Below, piece by piece: positions 1-7,610 of a stretch of 64,000 nucleotides of DNA. Source of the DNA: DAOQAU01 sp964640325 (GTDB lineage Bacteria > Cyanobacteriota > Vampirovibrionia > Gastranaerophilales > Gastranaerophilaceae); the NCBI GenBank assembly GCA_964640325.1, contig CAZXID010000007.1:1-64000 (forward strand). The letters are read 5' to 3'. Within the stretch, counting starts at the first letter, position 1. The number at the start of each line of letters is the position of its first letter. The notes below the pieces were generated by a model that had not been told where the DNA came from, did no database searches, and saw nothing but the letters and a program-made list of their open reading frames with translations. The translations under genes and the position numbers were made by a program.

Positions 1-68
1 AATATAATATTAATAATAAGCAACAATAAAATATAAAAAAGAGTTTCAAAGAAAGCAATATTAACAAT

Positions 69-104
69 AAAAATGTAGATAAAAATGTAGATAAAAATGT
101 AGAT
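69..104. repeat. 12-bp iteron array upstream of recF
   Basis: Three perfect tandem copies of AAAAATGTAGAT are followed by a degenerate fourth. Positions 156-174 carry the inverted counterpart, with CTACATTT and TTTACATTT, next to the recF promoter. The stretch 1-199 is otherwise extremely AT-rich and has no gene. Iterons beside recF could be an operator or part of a replication-origin unwinding region. Neither a dnaA gene nor a clear DnaA box (TTATNCACA) is visible, so the function is open. Confidence 0.6.
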
Positions 105-184
105 AAAAAAAGATAATTGTAATAAAAATAAAAACAAACACAAAAAAATAAACAATTTACATTTTTCTACATTTATTATTAGTT

Positions 185-193
185 TGTTATAAT
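185..193 (+). promoter_or_regulatory. Extended -10 promoter of recF (leaderless)
   Basis: TGT-TATAAT forms an extended -10 element with the hexamer at 188-193. The ATG follows after exactly 6 nt, so transcription would start at or next to the start codon. There is no Shine-Dalgarno sequence. Confidence 0.55.
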
Positions 194-199
194 AAAAAA

Positions 200-1288
200 A
201 TGAAAACAACAGAGCTTGAAATAAAAAATTATAGAAATTTAAAAAGAAAAAAAATAAATCTTGATTTTTCAAAAATTCTTTTTATAGGAAAAAACGCGCA
301 GGGAAAAACAAATATTTTAGAAAGTCTTTATTTTTTATCAACGCTTAAAAGCCCAAGAACATCAAACATTCAAGAAATTTTAGCCTTCGGTAAAAATAAT
401 TTTGAAATAAAAACAAAGATACAAAAAGCGGGAGTAAATATAAATACAAGTTTTTTTTATGAAGATAAAAAAAGAGAATTAAAATTAAACGGACTTAAAA
501 CCACTCCAAAAAACTTTAAAAACACTCTTTTAACCGTTCTTTTTACAACACAAGACCTTTTATTGTTAAGAGGAAACCCTCAAGACAGAAGAGATTGGCT
601 TGATGAAATTATATCAAAAATTTATCCGGCATATGACGAAAGACTTTCTAAGTACAATAAAATAAGAGCTCAAAAAAATAATTTTTTAAAAAATTATACG
701 GGAAACGAAGTTTTATTTGATGTATATAATGAACAACTTTGCATTTTGGGAAGCAATATTATATTTTTAAGAAAAAAATTTTTAAAAGAGTTTGAACAAA
801 AAGTAAAAGAAAAATATAAAAAAATAAGCAAAAATGAAGATTTATTAATGTTTTATACATGCTCCTTTCTTTCCCAAGAAGAACAGATAGAAGAAATTTC
901 TCAAAAATTTATGCAAAAACTTCAAGAAAGAAAAAAAGAAGAAATCCAAAGAGGACAAGCACTGGTGGGGCCACACAGGGACGATGTTTCATTTTTTATA
1001 AATAATAAAGAAGCAATAAAATATGCATCTCAAGGACAGCAAAGAACTGTAGTTTTATCTCTAAAACTGGCAGAACTTGAAATTATAGAGCAAAAAACAG
1101 GAGAAAAACCTGTTTTGCTATTAGATGATGTCTTAGCTGAATTAGATGATTTAAGACAAAATTATCTGTTAAAAACAATAGATGAAAACACCCAAACAAT
1201 AATAACAAGCGTCGATACGCTTTTATTTGACAAAAAATTTTTAAAAGATGTAAAAATATATAAAGTGGAAAACGGAAAAATTTTATAA
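200..1288 (+). CDS. recF: DNA replication and repair protein RecF
   Basis: RecF is an SMC/ABC-type ATPase that binds gapped DNA and helps load RecA through RecOR. The 362 residues match the usual family length. The Walker A motif GKNAQGKTN lies near residues 30-38, the ABC-like signature SQGQQRT near 280, and Walker B with the D-loop (LLLDDVLAELD) near 305-316. VGPHRDD, typical of RecF, is also present. The start at 200 is the first ATG; it has no ribosome binding site, and the promoter spacing suggests a leaderless message. The 3' end overlaps the convergent glutaredoxin gene by 6 bp. Identification is firm. Confidence 0.95.
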   Translation: MKTTELEIKNYRNLKRKKINLDFSKILFIGKNAQGKTNILESLYFLSTLKSPRTSNIQEILAFGKNNFEIKTKIQKAGVNINTSFFYEDKKRELKLNGLKTTPKNFKNTLLTVLFTTQDLLLLRGNPQDRRDWLDEIISKIYPAYDERLSKYNKIRAQKNNFLKNYTGNEVLFDVYNEQLCILGSNIIFLRKKFLKEFEQKVKEKYKKISKNEDLLMFYTCSFLSQEEQIEEISQKFMQKLQERKKEEIQRGQALVGPHRDDVSFFINNKEAIKYASQGQQRTVVLSLKLAELEIIEQKTGEKPVLLLDDVLAELDDLRQNYLLKTIDENTQTIITSVDTLLFDKKFLKDVKIYKVENGKIL

Positions 1289-1510
1289 AGTTTCAAGATA
1301 TTGAATAATCTCGTCAGATTCATACATTTTGACATTGTGTTCGGTGTCCACCAAAAAAGGAACCTGATCCTCTCCTCCAAGATGCAAAAGCTCATCCATA
1401 TTAACAGGGTCGTTAACATCAAGCCTGCGGTGTTCTATATTTTTTTCTTCCAGGTGGTTAATCACCTTTTTACAGTAAGGACAACCCTCAAGAACATATA
1501 AAAGCAGCAT
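1283..1510 (-). CDS. Glutaredoxin-like thiol oxidoreductase
   Basis: This 75-residue thioredoxin-fold protein has a CPYC active site at residues 10-13, then the conserved VPFLVD (cis-Pro loop) and a C-terminal helix, all as in glutaredoxin or NrdH-type proteins. It probably reduces disulfides or glutathione-like mixed disulfides in the cytoplasm. The start at 1510 was chosen because an AAAGGAGG ribosome binding site precedes it; a longer reading frame to 1588 has no such site. It is divergent from the metallopeptidase gene, with about 100 bp between the starts, and converges on recF with a 6-bp overlap. The exact electron donor cannot be told from sequence. Confidence 0.85.
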   Translation of the reverse strand: MLLLYVLEGCPYCKKVINHLEEKNIEHRRLDVNDPVNMDELLHLGGEDQVPFLVDTEHNVKMYESDEIIQYLETL

Positions 1511-1611
1511 ATAAAAACCTCCTTTTTTTAAAATTATACCAAAAAATATTATAAACGCATTAGACACAAGAGTATAAAAATGATACAATTGGTTTCAAAA
1601 AAGAGGTGAAT

Positions 1612-3357
1612 ATGTTTAAAAAATTTGAAATAGCGCTAGATGAAAAAGAATTAACAAAAAGAACAAGCAAAACTTATCTTGTTCCTAAAAAAATGCTCAA
1701 AAAAGACAGCAAAGAGTATAAAAATTTAAAAATCGGCGACAAAAAAGCACTTAAATATTTAATAAAAGCCGCAATTATTCTTGATGAGGTTTATTTAAAA
1801 CAAGACAACCAAAACAACATATTATTTAGAGATTTTTTAAAAGAAGAAATAAAAAAGGGAAATAAAAGCGCAAAAAAAGCCCTTAAACTTTTTCAAGCAC
1901 AAAGAGGAATTATTGCAGTTGACACAGAGTCTAATAAAATTGTCTTAGCAAAAAATATAAAAGAAGCCAAAGGCAAAGGTTTTTATCCCAATGATTTAGA
2001 TGTTGAAGAATTTCATGAAATTTTGATAAAAATGTTAAAAAACAACAAAAAAAAAGAGGTTCAAGAAATTTTAAACCAAAGAACAATAGTCGTAAGAGAT
2101 AAAAAAGAATTAATAGCGATTGATTATACAAAAGCTTTTGAAAAAGAATTTAAAGAAGCGGCACAAGAATTGGAAAAGGCTGCAAAATATTCAACAAATA
2201 AAGATTTTAACGAGTATTTGGTTTTACAGGTTCAAGCACTGAGAGAAAATAATCCGATGCTTGATGCGCAAGCCGATAAAAAATGGGCAAGTTTACAGGC
2301 TACTCCGCTTGAATTTACTATTTCGCGCGAACAATATTCAGACGAAATGACAGGCACAGTCGTTGAAAACAAGGAATTAAAAACACTTTTGAAAAAATAT
2401 AAAATAGAGCCTCTTTCAAAAGATTCAATCGGGACAAGGGTTGGAATAGTAAATAAAAATGGCACAAAAAAACTTTTGGAAATAGAAAAATATATTCCGA
2501 TAATGGCAAAAAACATGCCTTTCTATAAAGAATATAATCAGAAAACAAAGCAAACAAAAAAACAAGAATGCATTTATCCCCAAACCATGGTGGATGTTGA
2601 TATAGTAACGCTCTCAGGTGATGAAAGAGCCTTTAGGGGCGGTATGACTTTAGCTCAAAATCTTCCAAATAATGATAAATTGTCTTTAACAATAGGTGGC
2701 GGCAGAAGAAATGTTTATCACAGACAGGTCAGACAAATTTCAGATTATAAAAAACTTCAAAAAAGACTCGATGCGATTTTGGATAAAAATTTACACAAAT
2801 ATTATGACAAAGAAGCAGACCACTGGTTTACAATCGGGCATGAAAACGCCCATTCACTTGGACCAAAAGAAGGAACAGAGGCACTTGGTAAGTATAAAAA
2901 TATAATAGAAGAAAATAAAGCAGATATGGCGTCTTTAGCCATGCTTGATATTTTGGTTAAACAGGGGATGTATAGCGAATTTCAAAAAAAACAAATTTTA
3001 ACCTCTTTTATGGCAGATAACTTTCTGAAGGCAAAGCCGACACTAAGTCAGGCTCACAGGGTTCGCTCAGTTATGCAGACAAAATTTTTCCTTGAAAACA
3101 AAGCAATAAAGGTTGATGAAAAAGGAATTTTACACATAGATTTAGAAAAAATGATTCCAACAGCGCAAAAAATGCTTGAAGAAATTATAAGAATTCAATT
3201 AGACGGGGATTTTAAAAAAGGTGAAAATTATGTTTTAGAACATTTTGTCTGGACAGAGGAAATGGAGAATGTTGCAAAAAAGCTCAAAAAAATCGATAAA
3301 ACATTAAACGGGATAGTTTTAACTCCGCTTGCAGATAAAATTGTAAAGAATATTTAA
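1612..3357 (+). CDS. M49 (dipeptidyl peptidase III)-like zinc metallopeptidase
   Basis: This cytoplasmic protein of 581 residues has no signal peptide. The C-terminal half carries GHENAHSLGP near residue 410, an HExxH zinc site, followed about 30 residues later by EENKAD, which fits the second zinc-ligand helix (EExxAD) of family M49. The block with PLEFTISREQY and the later NLPNND are also typical of bacterial DPP III-like proteins. It probably trims peptides. Classical DPP III has HExxxH, whereas this one has the five-residue HExxH form. The first 200 residues are Lys-rich and unplaced. Start 1612 (ATG) follows an AGAGGTG ribosome binding site; a GTG at 1606 lies inside that site and is less likely. 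A TACAAT -10 lies at 1584-1589. Confidence 0.72.
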   Translation: MFKKFEIALDEKELTKRTSKTYLVPKKMLKKDSKEYKNLKIGDKKALKYLIKAAIILDEVYLKQDNQNNILFRDFLKEEIKKGNKSAKKALKLFQAQRGIIAVDTESNKIVLAKNIKEAKGKGFYPNDLDVEEFHEILIKMLKNNKKKEVQEILNQRTIVVRDKKELIAIDYTKAFEKEFKEAAQELEKAAKYSTNKDFNEYLVLQVQALRENNPMLDAQADKKWASLQATPLEFTISREQYSDEMTGTVVENKELKTLLKKYKIEPLSKDSIGTRVGIVNKNGTKKLLEIEKYIPIMAKNMPFYKEYNQKTKQTKKQECIYPQTMVDVDIVTLSGDERAFRGGMTLAQNLPNNDKLSLTIGGGRRNVYHRQVRQISDYKKLQKRLDAILDKNLHKYYDKEADHWFTIGHENAHSLGPKEGTEALGKYKNIIEENKADMASLAMLDILVKQGMYSEFQKKQILTSFMADNFLKAKPTLSQAHRVRSVMQTKFFLENKAIKVDEKGILHIDLEKMIPTAQKMLEEIIRIQLDGDFKKGENYVLEHFVWTEEMENVAKKLKKIDKTLNGIVLTPLADKIVKNI

Positions 3358-3449
3358 TAAAAAAGCAAAAGTTTTTTAAACGGTTTTTTCAAAAGAAGTA
3401 AAAAGGAGTTTAAAGTGAATATAAAACAATTCCCCCTATTGGCAAAACA

Positions 3450-4598
3450 CTAATTTAAATACTCCAAAGCGGCTTTTAGGCCTGCTCCCAAATCAAATTT
3501 GTGACCCAGTTTTAATAAAACCGCTTCTAAAGAACCCACAGCTGTTATCAGGTCTCGTTCAGATACAAAACCCAGGGTTCCCATTCTGAAAATCTTGTCT
3601 TTAAGTTGGTTTTGTCCGTTTGCAACAACAATATCATAATCGTTTTTGAATGTTTTTCTTATATCAGGTACAGATATACCCTTGGGTGGGTAAATAGAGG
3701 TTATTGCATAGCTTGCGTTTTTATCATCTTTTACAAATAATTCCAAACCAAGCGCTCTGACAGCGTATCTGAGTCCTAAGGCAAGTTTTTTGTGCCTTGC
3801 ATAAATATTTTCCAACCCCTCGTTTTTCATTATTTTTAAAGCTTCATGAAGCGCTACAACAAGGTTTACCGGCGGGGTCCAAGGCGTTGTGTCGTCTGCG
3901 GTTGCATTTTTGTGAGCTTTCCAATCAAAGTAAAAGCTCGGGTAAAGACATTTTTCATGCATTGCCCATGCTCTTTCACTTGCAGCAAGAAAAGCAAGCC
4001 CAGGGGGAATCATAAAACCTTTTTGAGAGCCTGATACAAGAACATCAATTTCCCATTCGTCCATTTTAACTTCCATGGCACCGACGCTTGTAACTCCGTC
4101 AACAACAGAGATTGCGCCGTGTTTTTTTATTATTTCGCAAAGGGTTTTAATGTCGTTTTTAGCACCTGTTGATGTTTCAGAATGCGTTAAGGTTACTATT
4201 TTAATTTCTTTCATGGTATCTTGTGCCAGTTTTGCCTTTAAATTCTCAGGTGTTATAACCTGCCCAAGTTCAACTTCAAGTTTTTCAACCACAGCACCTC
4301 TTGATTGGGCTATTTTTGCCCATCTTGCGCCGAAGTTTCCTATAATTAATGATAAAACTTTATCTCCTTGATTTACAAGGTTTGAAATAGCTGCTTCCAT
4401 TGCACCTGTGCCGCTTGCAGCGTAAATAAATACATTATTTTTTGTTTGGAAAAGCCATTTTAAGTCTTTATAAACTTTTTTTAAAATTTCCGAAAACTCT
4501 GCGCTTCTGTGTCCAATAGGGTGTTTTGCCATAGCTAAAAGTACACTTTCGGGAACAGGTGTGGGCCCGGGAATCATTAAAAAAGTTTTATCTTGCAT
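3450..4598 (-). CDS. Class V aminotransferase (alanine-glyoxylate / serine-pyruvate type)
   Basis: The 382-residue protein is a PLP-dependent fold-type I enzyme. It starts with the family signature IPGPTPVPESV, has GSGxGAMEAA-like phosphate-binding residues (ASGTGAMEAAISN) near residue 65, the aspartate of VVDGVTSVGA, and the Schiff-base lysine in SGSQKGF near 190. This group includes alanine-glyoxylate and serine-glyoxylate aminotransferases, and the cyanobacterial protein annotated as a soluble hydrogenase small subunit. Substrate is unknown. The start at 4598 follows a GGGAGAT ribosome binding site; the upstream in-frame ATG at 4613 overlaps that site. Gene order gives no pathway. Confidence 0.88.
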   Translation of the reverse strand: MQDKTFLMIPGPTPVPESVLLAMAKHPIGHRSAEFSEILKKVYKDLKWLFQTKNNVFIYAASGTGAMEAAISNLVNQGDKVLSLIIGNFGARWAKIAQSRGAVVEKLEVELGQVITPENLKAKLAQDTMKEIKIVTLTHSETSTGAKNDIKTLCEIIKKHGAISVVDGVTSVGAMEVKMDEWEIDVLVSGSQKGFMIPPGLAFLAASERAWAMHEKCLYPSFYFDWKAHKNATADDTTPWTPPVNLVVALHEALKIMKNEGLENIYARHKKLALGLRYAVRALGLELFVKDDKNASYAITSIYPPKGISVPDIRKTFKNDYDIVVANGQNQLKDKIFRMGTLGFVSERDLITAVGSLEAVLLKLGHKFDLGAGLKAALEYLN

Positions 4599-4620
4599 GT
4601 ATTTATCTCCCATAATGTGT

Positions 4621-4674
4621 CATTGCGAGACATTAATTTCAGCATTTATTAAAATTATTCACTGAAGCAATCTC
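4621..4674. repeat. Dispersed repeat, family B (CATTGCGAG...GAAGCAATC)
   Basis: One copy of a short dispersed sequence whose ends read CATTGCGAG and GAAGCAATC. Other copies lie at 42311-42344 (inverted orientation) and 52192-52231. All are intergenic. Confidence 0.6.
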
Positions 4675-4773
4675 CCTCAAGATTATTTTCGCATAAAATC
4701 AGTTTTCACTCAATAATGAAACAAAAATTTATTTTCTCTGACAAAAAGTAATGTTTTGAATATAATAATATAT

Positions 4774-4847
4774 GTCATGCTGAATTTATTTCAGCATCTT
4801 ACCATCTGTTGTTTGTTGGATAGATCCTGAAACAAGTTCAGGATGAC
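4774..4847. repeat. Dispersed palindromic repeat, family A
   Basis: The element begins GTCATGCTGAA, contains a first small hairpin (GCTGAA...TTCAGC), and ends with a second one (CCTGAAAC...GTTCAGG) followed by ATGAC. Related copies lie at 6159-6231, 27719-27777 (degenerate), 29096-29157 and 42019-42183 (interrupted). It sits 10 bp before the waaA start, so it would be in the mRNA leader. Confidence 0.75.
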
Positions 4848-4857
4848 GGAATAGAGA

Positions 4858-6126
4858 ATGTTTGATATGTTTTTTATTTATGGATTTTTATCTACAATAG
4901 TATTTATTTTAATCCTTCCTGTTTGGTTGGCTTTAGGGATGTTTAAGCCTAAATTAATTTTTGGTTTTAAACAAAAATGCGGGTTTTATAATAAAAAGCC
5001 AAACCTTCAAACTTCCAAATCTTCAAGTCTCATCTTTTACGGGGTCTCTGTTGGCGAAGTTTTGGCTATGGAAAATTTGATTAAAAAAACAAAAGAAAAA
5101 TTCCCACAAAAAAATATTGTTTTGTTAACCGGAACTCAAACAGGACAAGAAATTGCCAGAAATAAATTGGGTAATGTTTGCGACTTTATTTCTTATTTTC
5201 CATACGATTTCCCTTTTTGTATAAATAATTTTTTAAACAAGATAAATCCCGAAATGGTTTTTGTCATGGAAACAGAGCTGTGGCCTAATTTTGCATACAT
5301 TTTAAATAAGAAAAAAATCCCACTTTTTATAATTAACGCAAGAATATCTGACAGAACTTATAAAAGCTATAAAAAATTATCATGGTTTTTTGCTCCGATT
5401 TTACAGAAATATACAGGAATTTATCCTCAAAGCCAAAAAGATATGGAAAAATTTATTTCAATTGGCGCAAATTCGGGTACAACAAAGGTTATGGGCAATT
5501 TAAAATTTGATATTAAAAAACCTGATATAAAAGATTTAAATTTTAACCAAAACAGTCAAGATAAAATACTTTTGGCAGGAAGCACCCACAGTGGCGAAGA
5601 CGAGATTATATCGGATGTTTTTTGTAATTTAAAAAAAGAAATTCCTCAGTTAAAATTAATAATCGCGCCTCGTCATCCGGAGCGTAATGAAAAAGTTTTT
5701 GAGTTGATAAAAAAGACATGTTTTGAGTGTGGGAAACGCTCTCAAAAAGATGATTTTGACGGTAAAGATATAATTATACTCGATTTAATGGGTGAATTAG
5801 GCAAGTTTTATTCCATTTGTGATGTTGCCTTTTTGGGAGGAAGTTTTAACAAAACAGGCGGTCATAATCCGCTTGAGGCGACAATTTTTGAAAAGCCCGT
5901 TGTTTCAGGCCCTAATGTTCGTAACTTTAAAGATATTTATTCTATTTTAACATCAACCTCGGCGGGTAAAATTGTTCAAAGTCAAGATGAGTTAAAAAAT
6001 GAATTAAAAAAATTATTCACGGATGAAGATTATTACAAAAAAGCAAGCCGGGATTGCAAAAAGGTTTTTGAGCAAAATCAGGGTGCACTTGATTTTGTAT
6101 TAGACATTATACAAGAGGTTGTTTAA
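4858..6126 (+). CDS. waaA: 3-deoxy-D-manno-octulosonic acid (Kdo) transferase
   Basis: WaaA/KdtA (family GT30) transfers Kdo from CMP-Kdo to the lipid A precursor at the cytoplasmic face of the inner membrane. The 422 residues match the family. An N-terminal membrane anchor (residues about 1-25) precedes the GT-B fold. GVSVGEV near residue 60 holds the catalytic Glu region, ETELWPN near 145 is typical, and the C-terminal nucleotide-binding part has APRHPERN and GGHNPLEA. Together with the lpx genes at 59.6-62.9 kb it indicates a lipopolysaccharide-type envelope. Start is uncertain between ATG 4858 and ATG 4867, since neither has a good ribosome binding site. Confidence 0.92.
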   Translation: MFDMFFIYGFLSTIVFILILPVWLALGMFKPKLIFGFKQKCGFYNKKPNLQTSKSSSLIFYGVSVGEVLAMENLIKKTKEKFPQKNIVLLTGTQTGQEIARNKLGNVCDFISYFPYDFPFCINNFLNKINPEMVFVMETELWPNFAYILNKKKIPLFIINARISDRTYKSYKKLSWFFAPILQKYTGIYPQSQKDMEKFISIGANSGTTKVMGNLKFDIKKPDIKDLNFNQNSQDKILLAGSTHSGEDEIISDVFCNLKKEIPQLKLIIAPRHPERNEKVFELIKKTCFECGKRSQKDDFDGKDIIILDLMGELGKFYSICDVAFLGGSFNKTGGHNPLEATIFEKPVVSGPNVRNFKDIYSILTSTSAGKIVQSQDELKNELKKLFTDEDYYKKASRDCKKVFEQNQGALDFVLDIIQEVV

Positions 6127-6158
6127 AAAAAATTTTTTTGCAAAAATAAAAATAATCC

Positions 6159-6231
6159 GTCATGCTGAACTTGTTTCAGCATCTTATCGGCAGAGTAGGC
6201 GGGGTAGATCCTGAAATAAATTCAGGATGAC
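6159..6231. repeat. Dispersed palindromic repeat, family A
   Basis: A 73-bp copy beginning GTCATGCTGAACTTG and ending TTCAGGATGAC, with the same two-hairpin layout as the copy at 4774-4847. It fills most of the gap between waaA and the activase gene and is the best-preserved reference copy in the window. Confidence 0.75.
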
Positions 6232-6248
6232 GTAAGCGGGTGATAGAA

Positions 6249-7253
6249 ATGAGTTTAACAACATATTTGGGAATAGATGTAGGTTCGGTGACCACAAAGG
6301 TTGCACTTGTTGATGAAAAAGGAAAATTTATCGACAGTTATATGTTAAGAACTTCGGGCAAACCTGTTTTGGCAGTGCAGGAAGGTTTAAGAGAGCTTTA
6401 TAAAAAAGCACTTTGCGAATATTCGGTTCAAGGGGTTGGAACAACAGGAAGCGGGAGGAATTTGGCAGGAGCGCTTGTTGGGGCAGATGTTATAAAAAAT
6501 GAAATAACAGCCCATGCAGTTGCTGCAAGTGTTAATGTCCCGGGAGTTCAGACAATTCTTGAAATCGGCGGACAAGACAGTAAAATTATTATACTTAGGG
6601 ACGGCATAGTGACGGATTTTGCAATGAATACGGTTTGCGCAGCCGGTACGGGTAGTTTTCTTGACCAGCAGGCAAATAGGTTAAATGTTCCAATTGAACT
6701 TTTTGGTGAAACCGCCTTAAAATCAACAAATCCGGCAAGAATTGCAGGACGCTGCGGGGTTTTTGCAGAAAGTGATTTAATACACAAACAACAACTCGGA
6801 TACCCCGTCGAGGATTTATTATACGGGCTTTGTCAGGCTTTGGTAAGAAATTATTTAAGCAATCTTGCACTGGGTAAAGAACTTTTGCCCACAGTTACAT
6901 TTCAGGGCGGAGTTGCGACAAATTCGGGCATGGTCAAAGCTTTTGAAGAGGCTTTAAATACAAAAGTTGTTGTTCCCAACAATCACCAAACGATGGGTGC
7001 AATAGGGGCGGCACTTTTAGCTATGGAAAATCACCAATACACAGGTAATGAAACAAAATTTAAAGGTTGGCAGGTGGGAGAAATGCACTTTAATTCAATT
7101 ACCTGCGACTGTCATGATTGCGCAAATAATTGTGAGGTGATAACAATTATTGAAGGCGATTGCCAAGCGCTTCATGTGGAAAAAATAAAAGATATTCAAG
7201 GAAACATAATCGCGCGCTGGGGCGGCACTTGCGGTAAATGGGCGATAGGGTAG
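6249..7253 (+). CDS. BadF/BadG/BcrA/BcrD-family ATPase (2-hydroxyacyl-CoA dehydratase activase type)
   Basis: This ASKHA-fold ATPase normally holds a [4Fe-4S] cluster at a dimer interface and drives ATP-dependent electron transfer to a dehydratase. The phosphate loop GIDVGSVTTK is at the N terminus, GTTGSGR near residue 60, IGGQDSK near 105, the cluster cysteine regions in NTVCAAGTGSF and GRCGVFAESD. The C-terminal tail adds a second Cys cluster (CDCHDCANNC) plus GGTCGKW. Length about 334 residues. No dehydratase subunits are adjacent, so it may serve a distant partner or be a stand-alone member of this large family. ATG 6249 is preferred over GTG 6240, which overlaps the GGGTGA ribosome binding site. 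Confidence 0.85.
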   Translation: MSLTTYLGIDVGSVTTKVALVDEKGKFIDSYMLRTSGKPVLAVQEGLRELYKKALCEYSVQGVGTTGSGRNLAGALVGADVIKNEITAHAVAASVNVPGVQTILEIGGQDSKIIILRDGIVTDFAMNTVCAAGTGSFLDQQANRLNVPIELFGETALKSTNPARIAGRCGVFAESDLIHKQQLGYPVEDLLYGLCQALVRNYLSNLALGKELLPTVTFQGGVATNSGMVKAFEEALNTKVVVPNNHQTMGAIGAALLAMENHQYTGNETKFKGWQVGEMHFNSITCDCHDCANNCEVITIIEGDCQALHVEKIKDIQGNIIARWGGTCGKWAIG

Positions 7254-7610
7254 TTTAAAACTTGATGAATCGAATATTTGAAAAGTTATTATAGCGTTTT
7301 TCTTTGCAAAAAGCCCAAAAACATCAATCAAAAATTCTTGAAAAAAGCTGTACAGAGTGCCTACGTGCGTAGCACCCCACTTGACAGCCAAAACCAATAA
7401 AATTAATAATTTTGCGCTAAAAACCCCTTAAAAAACCATGATTGTAAAGAATTGTGAACACAAATATTTTTAAATGACTTTTCCCTTGACTAACATCATT
7501 GAAGTTGTACGATTGTATAACATGCTTTTGTAAAATAGGGCATGCTTTAGCCGAATATTTTTGAAAATTTTAATAAGTACGTACACCACAAACACAGACG
7601 AGGTGAATTA
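7254..7610. other. Intergenic region upstream of rpoB
   Basis: No gene is seen in these 357 bp. They contain a stable small hairpin at 7357-7375 (GTGCCTACG / CGTAGCAC) and the likely rpoB promoter at 7486-7513. No rplJ or rplL gene precedes rpoB here. Confidence 0.6.
7486..7513 (+). promoter_or_regulatory. Probable sigma-70 promoter of the rpoB operon
   Basis: TTGACT at 7486-7491 and TACGAT at 7508-7513 are separated by 16 bp. Transcription would start near 7520 and leave a leader of about 90 nt before rpoB. Confidence 0.5.
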
